A stretch of DNA of 40,194 nt from CAZKGE01 sp964541695 (GTDB taxonomy: Bacteria; Bacillota; Clostridia; Christensenellales; CAG-138). Positions 8,493 to 17,054 of this stretch are shown one piece after another. The notes below the pieces were generated by a model. The model searched no databases, was not told the DNA's origin, and worked only from the letters and a program-made list of their open reading frames with translations. Position 1 is the stretch's first letter; every line of letters begins with the position of its first letter. The stretch spans positions 1-40,194 of the forward strand of contig CAZIRB010000009.1 in NCBI GenBank assembly GCA_964541695.1, in the 5' to 3' direction. The position numbers and the translations under genes are program-made.

Positions 8493-9389
8493 ATGGCTGA
8501 AAAAGAGAACAGCGTACACAGCGGCGCGATCGATCCGAATAAAAATTTCTATCCGGACGTACCCGCCGGCAAAACCAATTACCATATAAAGGGCATGGAC
8601 AATATGGATTGGGGCATGAAGGACCGGCTGAGCCGTATCTTTAATCCCAGGAGCGGCCATACCCTGATGCTTGCGTTTGACCACGGCTATATCATGGGCG
8701 CGTCGACGGGTCTGGAGCGGTTGGATATTTTGATTCCGTCTTTGGTCGAGCATATCGACGTATTGATGGCGACCCGTGGCGCGCTTCGCGCCTGTGTACC
8801 GCCGATGTTCAACAAGGCGGTGGCGCTGAGATGCTCCGCCGGCAGCACGGTGCTGTCCGATGATGTGACGGACGAGACGATCGGCGTGGAAATTGACGAC
8901 GTCATTCGGATGAACGCGTCCTGCATGGCGGTGCAGACCTTCCTGGGCAGCAAGGACGAAAAAACCTCCATAACAAATCTCGTGCGGACGATTGACGCCG
9001 GCATGCGCTACGGTATCCCGACGCTCGGCGTCGTCGCGGTCGGCAAGCAGATGGAGCGCACCCCGCAGTTCTTCTCAATGGCGACCCGTGTGGTCGCGGA
9101 GCTGGGCGCACAGCTTGTCAAGACGTACTATTGTGAGGACTTCGAAAAGGTTACGGCGGGCTGCCCCGTGCCGATCGTGATCGCGGGCGGCAAGCGGCTG
9201 CCGGCGGAAGAGGCGCTTACGATGGCCTACCGGGCGATCGACGAGGGCGCTTGCGGGGTGGACATGGGCAGGAATATTTTCCAGGCCGAGGACCCGCAGG
9301 CGATGGCTGCGGCGGTCGCCAAGGTCGTTCATGAAGGCTATACCGGGAAGCAGGCGTTCGAGTTCTATCGAGATACGCGCAATACCTAA
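8493..9389 (+). CDS. lsrF: LsrF-like phospho-dione thiolase / class I aldolase
   Basis: 298-residue TIM-barrel enzyme of the DeoC/FbaB/LsrF family. It matches E. coli LsrF closely from memory: DWGMKDRLSRIFNP (39-52), LAFDHGY (60-66), STGLERLDI (71-79), TRGALR (94-99), KTYYCEDFEKV, GCPVPIVIAGGK (223-234) and GVDMGRNIFQ (255-264). Lys210 in LVKTYY aligns with the Schiff-base lysine (Lys203) of LsrF. LsrF transfers an acetyl group from 3-hydroxy-2,4-pentadione-5-phosphate to CoA, giving acetyl-CoA and dihydroxyacetone phosphate, as the last step of AI-2 degradation. The importer next to it is ribose-like and a FGGY kinase follows, an lsr-like set, but no LsrG isomerase is seen. It may therefore act on a related phosphorylated diketose. 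The family call is firm; the exact substrate is uncertain. Confidence 0.88.
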   Translation: MAEKENSVHSGAIDPNKNFYPDVPAGKTNYHIKGMDNMDWGMKDRLSRIFNPRSGHTLMLAFDHGYIMGASTGLERLDILIPSLVEHIDVLMATRGALRACVPPMFNKAVALRCSAGSTVLSDDVTDETIGVEIDDVIRMNASCMAVQTFLGSKDEKTSITNLVRTIDAGMRYGIPTLGVVAVGKQMERTPQFFSMATRVVAELGAQLVKTYYCEDFEKVTAGCPVPIVIAGGKRLPAEEALTMAYRAIDEGACGVDMGRNIFQAEDPQAMAAAVAKVVHEGYTGKQAFEFYRDTRNT

Positions 9390-9553
9390 GCGCGGCCGCG
9401 TACCGGCCCCGGCAAGAACCGAACGGCATACGGCAAGAAGGAAAGCAGGGTTGAAACAGATTCTGCTTTCCTTGCTGAAAAACCGGGAATCTACAAATAG
9501 ACAACAAAACGAAACTAATATGATCAAAATATAATGAATATTGGCACGAATCG

Positions 9554-9582
9554 TTGACAATTCGAAATATAAATGATACGTT
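9554..9582 (+). promoter_or_regulatory. Promoter for the kinase-to-nitroreductase unit
   Basis: A perfect TTGACA (9554-9559), a 17-bp spacer and TACGTT (9577-9582) lie about 75 bp upstream of the kinase start. The -10 is poor, so regulation is likely. The 9390-9553 interval holds no gene or strong terminator. Confidence 0.45.
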
Positions 9583-9660
9583 TTCGGTGAAACCAGCTAT
9601 TGGTCGACAGGATGTTTCGGGCAGAGCGAGCGAAGGGCGATTCACAAACGGAGCGGGGAT

Positions 9661-11157
9661 ATGAGCAAGGAGTATATCATCACATACGATTTCGGGACGA
9701 GCAGCCTTAAGGCGGTGTTGCTGGACAACGCTTGCCGTATCGTCGGCGTATATTATGTGCCGTATCCCACCTATTCCGACGCCCCGGGCCACATGGAGCA
9801 AAAGGTCGAGGATTACTGGAACAGCTTTTGCACAGCGACAAAGGCGTTGACGGCGGAAGCGGGTATCGAGCCAGAACAAATTGCGGGCATGGCCATGAGC
9901 CAGACCACGTCGGCGGTCATACTGGTGGACGCGCAGGGCGCGCCGCTATGCGATTGTATCATCTGGATCGACGGCCGGGCCGATAAGCAGGCGGCGGAAA
10001 TCAACGCGCGCGCGGGTTTTGCGGTGTTTCAGGGAAAGCATGTCCCGCCGAAAATGCGCTGGATGATGGAGAACAGGCCGGAGATCGTCAACAAGGCCGC
10101 CCGCCTGTTGGATGTGTCCGCCTACCTTTTTTTGCGGCTGACGGGGGAATACGCCTACGACCTTACGGGCGCGTACGGCAGCCAGATGCTTGAGGACGAC
10201 ACGTGGGCTTGGAGCGAGCAAAAGCTTGCCTGGGCCGGTATCCCCGGAAAGCTCCTGCCGGACCGCATCGTAGGCGCGACGGACTGCGTCGGACGGATAT
10301 TGCCTGCCGCGGCGGCGGAGACCGGATTTGCGCCGGGCACACCGGTGTTCGGCGGCTGCTCCGACAACGCCAACGGACAGATCGGCACGGGCAGCATCCG
10401 CGCCGGGGACGTGCATCTGTACATCGGTTCCTCCAGTTGGTTCGAGATAACGACGGACGAACGGGACGAGTTTCGCGGGCCGTATCCTTCCGCGATGAAG
10501 GGCATGCGCTATCATTTCCGCTGCACCGACACGGCCTGCAGCGGCGTCGACGCCGTGCTTCGCATGCTGTACCCGGAGGAGTGGACGAAACCGGGCGGAG
10601 ATGTTTACGGGCTGCTGGACGGCGAACTGGAAAAAGCGGCGCTGGTCCCGAAGGAGACGCTGTTTCTCCCGTTTTTGTTCGGGGAGCAGGACCCCGTGGC
10701 GGATATGGAGGTGCGCGGCACGCTTCTCAACGTGCAGCCGGATACGGCGCGTTGCCACATCCTGGCCGCGTTCGTCGAGGGAATCGCGTTCAATTTGCTG
10801 TGGATGAAGGAGCAGCAGGCGGAGCGGACGGGCCGCTGGACCAATAAACCGATCCGCACGTACGGCGGCGGCGCGCAGAGCGATATCGTAGTCCAGATCG
10901 TTGCGGACGTGCTCGGCGAGACGCTGGTGCGCCTCGAAAACCCGCGCACCATGGGGAACGTGGGGTTGGGCGTGTGCGTCGCCATTGGCCTCGGCTGGGC
11001 GCCCTCGTTCGAGGTGCTGGACGATATCGTGCGGGAGGAACGTACCTTTACTCCGGACCACGGGCGGCAAAAGGAATATGCGCGGAAATATGCGATTTAC
11101 CGCGGGGCGTACGAGGCGCTCAAAGGCACCTATCGCGCGCTGAACGGCGGGTTGTAG
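9661..11157 (+). CDS. FGGY-family carbohydrate kinase
   Basis: ATP-dependent sugar or polyol kinase of 498 residues, full length for xylulokinase-like members. The N-terminal actin-like domain opens with the phosphate loop YDFGTSSLKAVLLD (9-22) and has IIWIDGRAD (100-108). The C-terminal domain contains GGCSDNANGQIGTG, where Asp235 is the expected catalytic base, LPFLFGEQDP, and the adenine-side TYGGGAQSD. The ribosome site GGAGCGGGG directly precedes ATG 9661. It starts a tightly spaced run of six genes. Its product would be a phosphorylated ketose or related compound suitable for the LsrF-like enzyme; it is not obviously closer to LsrK than to XylB, so no gene symbol is given. Confidence 0.88.
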   Translation: MSKEYIITYDFGTSSLKAVLLDNACRIVGVYYVPYPTYSDAPGHMEQKVEDYWNSFCTATKALTAEAGIEPEQIAGMAMSQTTSAVILVDAQGAPLCDCIIWIDGRADKQAAEINARAGFAVFQGKHVPPKMRWMMENRPEIVNKAARLLDVSAYLFLRLTGEYAYDLTGAYGSQMLEDDTWAWSEQKLAWAGIPGKLLPDRIVGATDCVGRILPAAAAETGFAPGTPVFGGCSDNANGQIGTGSIRAGDVHLYIGSSSWFEITTDERDEFRGPYPSAMKGMRYHFRCTDTACSGVDAVLRMLYPEEWTKPGGDVYGLLDGELEKAALVPKETLFLPFLFGEQDPVADMEVRGTLLNVQPDTARCHILAAFVEGIAFNLLWMKEQQAERTGRWTNKPIRTYGGGAQSDIVVQIVADVLGETLVRLENPRTMGNVGLGVCVAIGLGWAPSFEVLDDIVREERTFTPDHGRQKEYARKYAIYRGAYEALKGTYRALNGGL

Positions 11158-11208
11158 GTCTCGGGCGCGGCGGTTTTATCACAAGAAAGCAGAAAGGATC
11201 GGAAGGAA

Positions 11209-12654
11209 ATGGCGACGAATCAGTATTTGGACGGGTTTGACTACCCGGCGATTCACGCGAAGGCGAAGGAAGTGATCGACCACCCCAGGCGTTTAAAGAG
11301 GGAGTCCGTAAAAAAATATCTTGCGCATTTTGAAGAGAAATGCGCCACGTCCAAGGCGCGGCTTGAGGAGGCCAAAAAGGTGCTGCCGGGCGGCATCCAG
11401 CACAATCTGGCCAACAACTATCCCTTTGCGCTGGATATCGCCAGGTCGGACGGCGCCTATCTGTACGACGTGGACGGTAACCGCTATATCGATTTTTTGA
11501 ACGCCGCAGGCGTCACGATACTCGGCAACAACTATCCGCCCATCCGCAGCGCCGTGATCGACACGCTGAACAACGTCGGGTATTTGATCGGCCTGCTGCA
11601 TGATTCCGAATGGGAGCTTGCAAAGCTTGTGATGAAATATTTCCCGTCCGTGGAGCGGTTCCGGATGATGGGGAGCGGCACGGAGGCCTGCATCGTCGCC
11701 ATCCGCCTTGCGCGCGCGTTCACCGGGAAAAAGTATATCGTAAAGCTGAAGGGCTGCTACCACGGCTGGAGCGACCAGTTTGTCTACGACATCAACGCCG
11801 TCGGCACAAAGGACGCGCAGGCGATCGGCATTCCGGCAGGCTGCCTGGAATATACGCAGGCCGTGATGGTAAACGACATCAACGCGCTCGAGCGGCAGTT
11901 CATCGAAAACGAGAAAAAGGGCGGCACCGCGGCGTTCATCGTGGAAGCCTGCGGCCAGGACAGCGGCGCGTTGCCCACGACGCGCGAATATCATAAGCAG
12001 GTGCGCGCGCTGTGCGATCGATACGGCGTGCTGCTCATCTACGACGAGGTCGTCACGGCGTTCCGCATCGGCATGACCGGCGCGCAGGGGTATTTCGGCA
12101 CGAAACCGGACATCACGTGCTTCGGCAAAATCGTGGCGGGGGGCTTTGCGGGCGCGGGCGGCGTCGGCGGCCGGGCGGAGATCATGGATTTGCTTACGGC
12201 GGGCTTTTCCTACAAGAAAAACGTGAAGGTGCTCGTGGGCGGCACGCTGACCGCCAACCCTGTCAGCTGCATTGCGGGCATCACCGCCATCAACGAACTG
12301 GAGCGCACCGGGGCGCATGAAAAAATGGAGAAAGCCGCGAACGATTTTACGCGCGAACTCGTGGACATCTCCAACAAATACGAAGTGCCCGCGATCATCT
12401 ATAACCAGCAGTCCATCCTGCATATCGACGTGTGCGGACTGCAGCATATTACGACCTTCCCGGAATACGACCCGGAGAAGACCACCGGAATGCGCGCGGC
12501 CGCCAATGACCTGCTGCACGAATACGCAATGGCGCTTGCCGCGGAGGGGTTAATGGTTGCGGGCGCGTGCAAAACCTACATCAATTTGCAGACGGTGGAC
12601 GTTATGGACGACGCGCTTCGTATTTACGAGAGGGTGTTCAGCCAGTACGAGTAA
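11209..12654 (+). CDS. Class III PLP aminotransferase (HemL/Kat-like)
   Basis: 481-residue pyridoxal-phosphate enzyme of the class III family, nearest in look to glutamate-1-semialdehyde aminomutase but longer at the N-terminus by about 50 residues. It shows LPGGIQHN (59-66), the phosphate-binding MGSGTEA (154-160), YHGWSD (184-189), IYDEV with Asp279 contacting the PLP nitrogen, Lys307 in CFGKIVAGG as the Schiff-base lysine, and GGTLTANP (344-351). A heme-pathway role is unlikely because no other heme genes are nearby. In this family, 3-aminobutyryl-CoA aminotransferase (Kat) of lysine fermenters feeds acyl-CoA pathways, which would suit the downstream acyl-CoA dehydrogenase, Etf and crotonase. 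That link is inference. Ribosome site GGAAGGAA precedes the ATG. Confidence 0.85.
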   Translation: MATNQYLDGFDYPAIHAKAKEVIDHPRRLKRESVKKYLAHFEEKCATSKARLEEAKKVLPGGIQHNLANNYPFALDIARSDGAYLYDVDGNRYIDFLNAAGVTILGNNYPPIRSAVIDTLNNVGYLIGLLHDSEWELAKLVMKYFPSVERFRMMGSGTEACIVAIRLARAFTGKKYIVKLKGCYHGWSDQFVYDINAVGTKDAQAIGIPAGCLEYTQAVMVNDINALERQFIENEKKGGTAAFIVEACGQDSGALPTTREYHKQVRALCDRYGVLLIYDEVVTAFRIGMTGAQGYFGTKPDITCFGKIVAGGFAGAGGVGGRAEIMDLLTAGFSYKKNVKVLVGGTLTANPVSCIAGITAINELERTGAHEKMEKAANDFTRELVDISNKYEVPAIIYNQQSILHIDVCGLQHITTFPEYDPEKTTGMRAAANDLLHEYAMALAAEGLMVAGACKTYINLQTVDVMDDALRIYERVFSQYE

Positions 12655-12710
12655 GCCGCCGCGCCCGCGTTGGACATGTGCCGCACTCGGGACCGAAGGA
12701 GAATTTGGAC

Positions 12711-13853
12711 ATGGACTTTAAGCTGCCGAAAACCCATGTATTGATGCAGAACCTGTGCCGGCGCTTTGCGGAAACGGAGATTAAACCCATTGCGCGGGAG
12801 ATGGACGAAGCGGAGACCTACTCCCGCGACCTGCTTAAGAAGATGCAGCGATGCGGGTTTTTCGGAATTCAGTATCCGAAGAAATATGGCGGCGGCGGCG
12901 CGGATACGCTTGCGTACGCGCTTTGCATAGAGGAGATGTCCAAGGTGGACGCAAGCACGGGCATTACGCTGTCCGTGCACGCGTCGCTGTGCTGCGCCTC
13001 TATCTACGAATACGGAAACGAGGAGCAGAAGGAAGCCTATCTGCGGCCGCTGATCGACGGGAGGAAGATCGGCTGCTTTTCCCTGACGGAGCCGAACGCC
13101 GGCTCCGACGCCGCGGGTCTGCAGACGAGCGCCGTTTTGGAAGGGGACCACTATGTCCTGAACGGTTCCAAGGTGTTTACGACGAATTCGGGCTTTGCCG
13201 ACACGTTCGTGGTGTTTGCGGTGACGGACAAGGCAATGGGCACAAGCGGCATCTCCGCGTTCATCGTGGACGCAAAATCGCCGGGGCTATCCGTCAGCGC
13301 CAATATCCCGCGTATGGGCATCCGCGCGTCGTCCAATTGCGAGGTGTCCTTCGTCAACGTGCGGGTGCCGGAGAAGAATCTTTTGCGCAGGGAAGGCGAC
13401 GGCTACGAGATCGCGATGCGCGCGCTCGACGGCGGACGGATCGGAATCGGGGCGCAGGCGGTGGGGATCGCGCAGGGAGCGCTGAACGAAGCGGTCCATT
13501 ACGTAAAGGAACGCAAGCAATTTGACAGGCCGATTGCGGCGTTTCAAAATACCAAATTCAAAATCGCCGAGATGCAGACCAGAATCGACGCGGCGCGGCT
13601 GCTGGTGTGGCGCGCCGCGGCAAGTAAGGACGCTTGCGAGGAATACTCCGCGCAGGCGGCGATGTGCAAGCTGTTTGCGTCCGATGTGGCAAACGAGGTG
13701 ACAAGGGGATGCGTGCAGCTGTTCGGCGGCTACGGCTATTCGCGGGAATACCCTGTGGAGCGCATGATGCGGGACGCCAAAATCACGGAGATCTACGAAG
13801 GAACGAGCGAGGTCATGAAAATGGTGATCGCCAATTCCATGAAGATACGATAG
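12711..13853 (+). CDS. Acyl-CoA dehydrogenase (butyryl-CoA dehydrogenase-like)
   Basis: FAD enzyme of 380 residues, the standard length of short-chain acyl-CoA dehydrogenases. The three-domain pattern is intact: N-terminal helices, the flavin motif CFSLTEPNAGSDAAG (122-136), SVFV-type NGSKVFTTNSG (151-161), ERKQFDRPIAAFQ (267-279), LFGGYGYSREYP (337-348) and the catalytic glutamate Glu363 in ITEIYEGTSEV. It probably interconverts crotonyl-CoA and butyryl-CoA, or a close acyl-CoA, exchanging electrons with the EtfB/EtfA encoded next. ATG 12711 follows AAGGAG with 9-nt spacing; the frame extends further upstream, but only over the end of the aminotransferase gene. Dehydrogenase plus EtfBA in clostridia usually form an electron-bifurcating complex. 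Confidence 0.93.
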   Translation: MDFKLPKTHVLMQNLCRRFAETEIKPIAREMDEAETYSRDLLKKMQRCGFFGIQYPKKYGGGGADTLAYALCIEEMSKVDASTGITLSVHASLCCASIYEYGNEEQKEAYLRPLIDGRKIGCFSLTEPNAGSDAAGLQTSAVLEGDHYVLNGSKVFTTNSGFADTFVVFAVTDKAMGTSGISAFIVDAKSPGLSVSANIPRMGIRASSNCEVSFVNVRVPEKNLLRREGDGYEIAMRALDGGRIGIGAQAVGIAQGALNEAVHYVKERKQFDRPIAAFQNTKFKIAEMQTRIDAARLLVWRAAASKDACEEYSAQAAMCKLFASDVANEVTRGCVQLFGGYGYSREYPVERMMRDAKITEIYEGTSEVMKMVIANSMKIR

Positions 13854-13875
13854 TGGCGCTGGGGAGCAGATAGGC

Positions 13876-14667
13876 ATGAAGATTGTTGTATGCGTCAAGC
13901 AGGTGCCGGACACCAACGAGGTGCAGATCGATCCGGACACCCATACCCTGATCCGTACCGGGATTCCCGCAATCGTGAACCCGGACGATAAATCCGCGAT
14001 TGAGGCGGCGCTTGCATTGAAGGACGCTGTCGGAGACGGCGCCGTCACGGTCGTGTCCATGGGACCGCCGCAGGCGGAAATGGCGCTCCGGGAAGCGCTG
14101 TCCATGGGCTGTGACGAAGCGTACCTGATATCGGGCCGCCAGTTCGGCGGGTCGGACACGCTGGCGACTTCCCGAATCCTCGCGGCGGCGTTGAAAAGGA
14201 TCGGATACGATCTTGTGATTACGGGCCGGCAGGCGATCGACGGCGACACCGCGCAGGTTGGCCCGGAGCTTGCGGAACATCTGGGCATTCCGCAGGTGAC
14301 CTATGCGGAGGAAGCCGCCTGGGACGGGCAGGCGCTGATCGTGATGCGGCAGTTTGAGGATCGCTATCATAGAATCCGCGTCAAACCTCCGTGCCTGCTC
14401 ACCGCGATTGCGGGGCAGTCGGAACCGCGGTACATGACCGTATCCGGCATTGCGGCGGCGGGGGAAAAGCCGGTGCGGATACTGGATTACGAAGCGCTCG
14501 GCGATCTTCTGGATCCTTCGGAAATCGGCCTGAAAGGGTCGCCGACCAATGTGCTGACCTCCTATACGAAGGAGCCGAAGTCGCAGGGCGCTCTTTTGAA
14601 GGGGCTGACGGCCGACGAGGCGGTGGACGCCATTATGGCGCGGCTGCATGAAGGCCACGTGCTGTAA
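13876..14667 (+). CDS. etfB: Electron transfer flavoprotein subunit beta
   Basis: 263-residue EtfB. The N-terminus VVCVKQVPDTNEVQID, the segment IVNPDDKSAIEAALALKD, VVSMGPPQAEMALREALSMG, DTLATSRILAAALK, ITGRQAIDGDTAQVGPELAEHL and GLKGSPTNV all match the clostridial EtfB type found with butyryl-CoA dehydrogenase, for which NADH-dependent flavin electron bifurcation is established in several species. Whether this protein bifurcates cannot be decided by eye. It lies 22 bp after the dehydrogenase gene with GGGGAG upstream, and 15 bp before the EtfA fusion, so the three are one translational unit. Confidence 0.94.
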   Translation: MKIVVCVKQVPDTNEVQIDPDTHTLIRTGIPAIVNPDDKSAIEAALALKDAVGDGAVTVVSMGPPQAEMALREALSMGCDEAYLISGRQFGGSDTLATSRILAAALKRIGYDLVITGRQAIDGDTAQVGPELAEHLGIPQVTYAEEAAWDGQALIVMRQFEDRYHRIRVKPPCLLTAIAGQSEPRYMTVSGIAAAGEKPVRILDYEALGDLLDPSEIGLKGSPTNVLTSYTKEPKSQGALLKGLTADEAVDAIMARLHEGHVL

Positions 14668-14682
14668 AGCGGGGGAACGTAA

Positions 14683-16497
14683 ATGAGCCGGGATATTTTT
14701 GTCTTTGTGGAACAGCGCGACGGCGTGATCCAAAATGTCGGGTATGAACTGATCGGGGAAGCGTTTTCGCTTGCGCAGGACCTTGGACAAACGGTTGTTG
14801 CGGTGCTTATCGGGAGCAAAGTCATGGACAAGGCGCGGGAACTGATATCCTACGGCGCGGATACGGTGCTCGTTACAGAGGACGAGATGCTGCAAGAATA
14901 CATGACCGAGCCATACGCCAAGGCCGTCACAGCGATCGTTTTGGAGCGGGAACCGGAAATTGTGCTGTTTGGCGCGACGTCCATCGGGCGCGACCTCGCG
15001 CCGCGGGTTGCCGCGCGTCTCGGCACCGGGCTGACCGCGGACTGCACCGCGCTGTGCATCGACCCGGAAACCAAACTGCTGCGGATGACGCGGCCGGCTT
15101 TCGGCGGGAATTTGATGGCTGTGATTCAATGCAAAAAGCACAGGCCGCAGATGGCGACCGTACGGCCCGGCGTCATGCAGCCCATCGAGCGGGACGAAAA
15201 CAGGACGGGCAGCGTCGAGCGGTTCCCCGTTTCGTTTGCGATAGAGGACCGGAATGTGGAGATTCTGGAGGTGATCCGAAAAAAACGGACGGCCGCCGAT
15301 ATTACGCAGGCCAAATGCCTGGTCAGCGGCGGGCGAGGTGTCGGGAGCGCGGAGGGGTTCGCCCTGCTGCGCGAGCTGGCCGACACGCTTGGCGGGCAGG
15401 TAGCCGCTTCGCGAGCGGCGGTGGACGCGGGCTGGATTGAAAAGGACCGGCAGGTGGGGCAGACCGGAAAGACCGTGCGGCCGGCGCTGTACCTTGCCTG
15501 CGGCATCTCGGGCGCCATCCAGCATGTGGCCGGCATGGAGAACGCGGAATTGGTCATCGCGATCAATAAAAACGACACCGCGCCGATCTTCGGCGTTTCC
15601 GATCTCGGCATCGTCGGCGATCTGCACGAGATTCTGCCCAAGCTCAACAGGGCGATTCAGAAGGCGAAGGCGGAGGGCGTGGCATACGCGGCGCCTTCGG
15701 CGGAGCAATACGCCGGCATGGAGAACGTCCTGTACCATGTGCAGAACGGTATCGCGTACTTGACCGTCAACCGGCCCAAGGCGATGAACGCGCTCAACGA
15801 GAAGACGCTGAAAGAGATCGGCGCCCTGGCGGACAAGCTGCAAAACGACGCGTCGGTCAAGGTGTTGATTGTGCGCGGCGCGGGCGACAGGGCGTTTGCG
15901 GCCGGCGCGGATATTACGCAGATGCAAAACATGTCCCCGGATGAGAGCGCCGGTATTTCCGAATTGGCGCAAACGGTATTCGGAAAACTGAAACACCTTC
16001 CGCAGATCGTGATCGCCGCGGTCAACGGCTACGCGTTGGGCGGCGGGAACGAGCTGGCAATGGCCTGCGATATCAGGATTGCGAGCGCGCGCGCAAAGTT
16101 TGGACAGCCGGAAGTGAACCTTGGCTTAATTCCCGGTTTTACCGGCACACAGCGGCTCCCAAGACTTGTGGGAAAGGGCGCCGCGAAACAGCTGATCTTC
16201 ACGGCCGACAGAATCGGCGCGGAGGAAGCGTATCGCATCGGGCTGGTCAGCCAGGTCGTCGCGCCGGAGGCGCTGATGCGTACCGCGCGGGATCTTGCGC
16301 TCAAGATCATGAAAAAAAGCCTGTTTGCCGTGCAACAGGCCAAAAAAGCGATCGACGAGGGCATGGAAGTAAGCTTCGACGATGGACTCAGGATTGAAAA
16401 CGGACGCTGGGTCAACTGCTTTGCCGACGACGGCGAGGCAAGGGAAGGCATGGCGGCGTTTGCGGAAAAACGCAGGCCGAGCTTTAAAGACTTTTAA
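14683..16497 (+). CDS. etfA: EtfA fused to enoyl-CoA hydratase
   Basis: A single 604-residue reading frame with two complete domains. Residues 1-330 are electron transfer flavoprotein alpha: FVFVEQRDGVIQ, ATSIGRDLAPRVAARLGTG, and the FAD domain SGGRGVGS (215-222), QVGQTGKTVRP (258-268), GISGAIQH (274-281), INKNDTAPIFGVSD and DLHEILPKL. A linker of about 15 residues (331-345) leads to a crotonase domain (346-604): VNRPKAMNAL, AAVNGYALGGGNELAM with Glu457, and KFGQPEVNLGLIPG with Glu477. These glutamates align with the two catalytic ones of rat enoyl-CoA hydratase (Glu144, Glu164), and the GGG oxyanion segment is intact. It should bind FAD and hydrate enoyl-CoA. No frameshift or internal stop marks the join. 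The GGGGGAA ribosome site precedes the ATG. It is last but one in the operon with its partner dehydrogenase and EtfB. Confidence 0.93.
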   Translation: MSRDIFVFVEQRDGVIQNVGYELIGEAFSLAQDLGQTVVAVLIGSKVMDKARELISYGADTVLVTEDEMLQEYMTEPYAKAVTAIVLEREPEIVLFGATSIGRDLAPRVAARLGTGLTADCTALCIDPETKLLRMTRPAFGGNLMAVIQCKKHRPQMATVRPGVMQPIERDENRTGSVERFPVSFAIEDRNVEILEVIRKKRTAADITQAKCLVSGGRGVGSAEGFALLRELADTLGGQVAASRAAVDAGWIEKDRQVGQTGKTVRPALYLACGISGAIQHVAGMENAELVIAINKNDTAPIFGVSDLGIVGDLHEILPKLNRAIQKAKAEGVAYAAPSAEQYAGMENVLYHVQNGIAYLTVNRPKAMNALNEKTLKEIGALADKLQNDASVKVLIVRGAGDRAFAAGADITQMQNMSPDESAGISELAQTVFGKLKHLPQIVIAAVNGYALGGGNELAMACDIRIASARAKFGQPEVNLGLIPGFTGTQRLPRLVGKGAAKQLIFTADRIGAEEAYRIGLVSQVVAPEALMRTARDLALKIMKKSLFAVQQAKKAIDEGMEVSFDDGLRIENGRWVNCFADDGEAREGMAAFAEKRRPSFKDF

Positions 16498-16511
16498 CCG
16501 GAGGGAATCAT

Positions 16512-17054
16512 ATGGATTTTTTGAATTGCGTTCGCGGAAGAAGAAGCGTAAGGAGATTTATGGAGACGCCCGTCGCGCACGAGGTGCTGGAGCATATCGT
16601 GCGGACGGCGTCCTACGCGCCTTCCTGGAAGAACCTGCAGATCGTACGGTATATGGTGATCGAGAGCCCGGCGCAAAAGTCGCAGCTTGCCGAGCGGTGC
16701 GTGATGGGGTACAAACCCAATGCGGCCATTATTCAAAGCGCACCCGCCGTGGTTCTTGTCAACATGGTTACCGGCCGGGCCGGCTACGAACGGGACGGCT
16801 CCTTCTCGACCGGCAAGGGCGATCGATGGGAAATGTTTGACGCGGGCGTAGCGACGCAAACGTTTTGCCTTGCCGCATATGAAGCGGGTCTGGGCACGGT
16901 GATCATGGGGATCTTCGACGAGGCCGAAACGGCGAAAACCGCCGGTATTCCGGAGGGGCAGAAGGTGGCGGCGATCGTGGCGATCGGATATCCGGACGAA
17001 ACACCCCCCATGCCGCGGCGAAAAACCGTGGAGGAATTGATCCTGTATCAATGA
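16512..17054 (+). CDS. Nitroreductase-family flavoprotein
   Basis: Small FMN-dependent oxidoreductase of 180 residues. The N-terminal FMN-phosphate motif RGRRSVRRF (8-16) and ASYAPSWKNLQIVR (33-46) are typical, as are the central AGVATQTFCLAAYEAGLGTVIMG (helix and strand near the flavin, residues about 121-143) and the C-terminal IPEGQKVAAIVAIGYPDE. Family members reduce nitro groups, quinones, enones or act as flavin reductases with NAD(P)H; the physiological substrate cannot be inferred. It starts 14 bp after the EtfA fusion behind GGAGGG, so it belongs to the same transcript and may supply or consume reduced flavin or reduce an enone-type intermediate of the pathway. Confidence 0.86.
   Translation: MDFLNCVRGRRSVRRFMETPVAHEVLEHIVRTASYAPSWKNLQIVRYMVIESPAQKSQLAERCVMGYKPNAAIIQSAPAVVLVNMVTGRAGYERDGSFSTGKGDRWEMFDAGVATQTFCLAAYEAGLGTVIMGIFDEAETAKTAGIPEGQKVAAIVAIGYPDETPPMPRRKTVEELILYQ

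Noticed and set aside
9542..9559. Possible sigma-54 promoter (TGGCAC near 9542)
   Set aside because: Spacing is one base too long and the -12 element reads TTGA, not TTGC; it overlaps a better TTGACA box.
13813..15996. Very long antisense frame opposite EtfB/EtfA
   Set aside because: Long antisense frames are expected in GC-rich codon-biased genes; it has no ribosome site and no domain motif, while the sense frames have clear ones.
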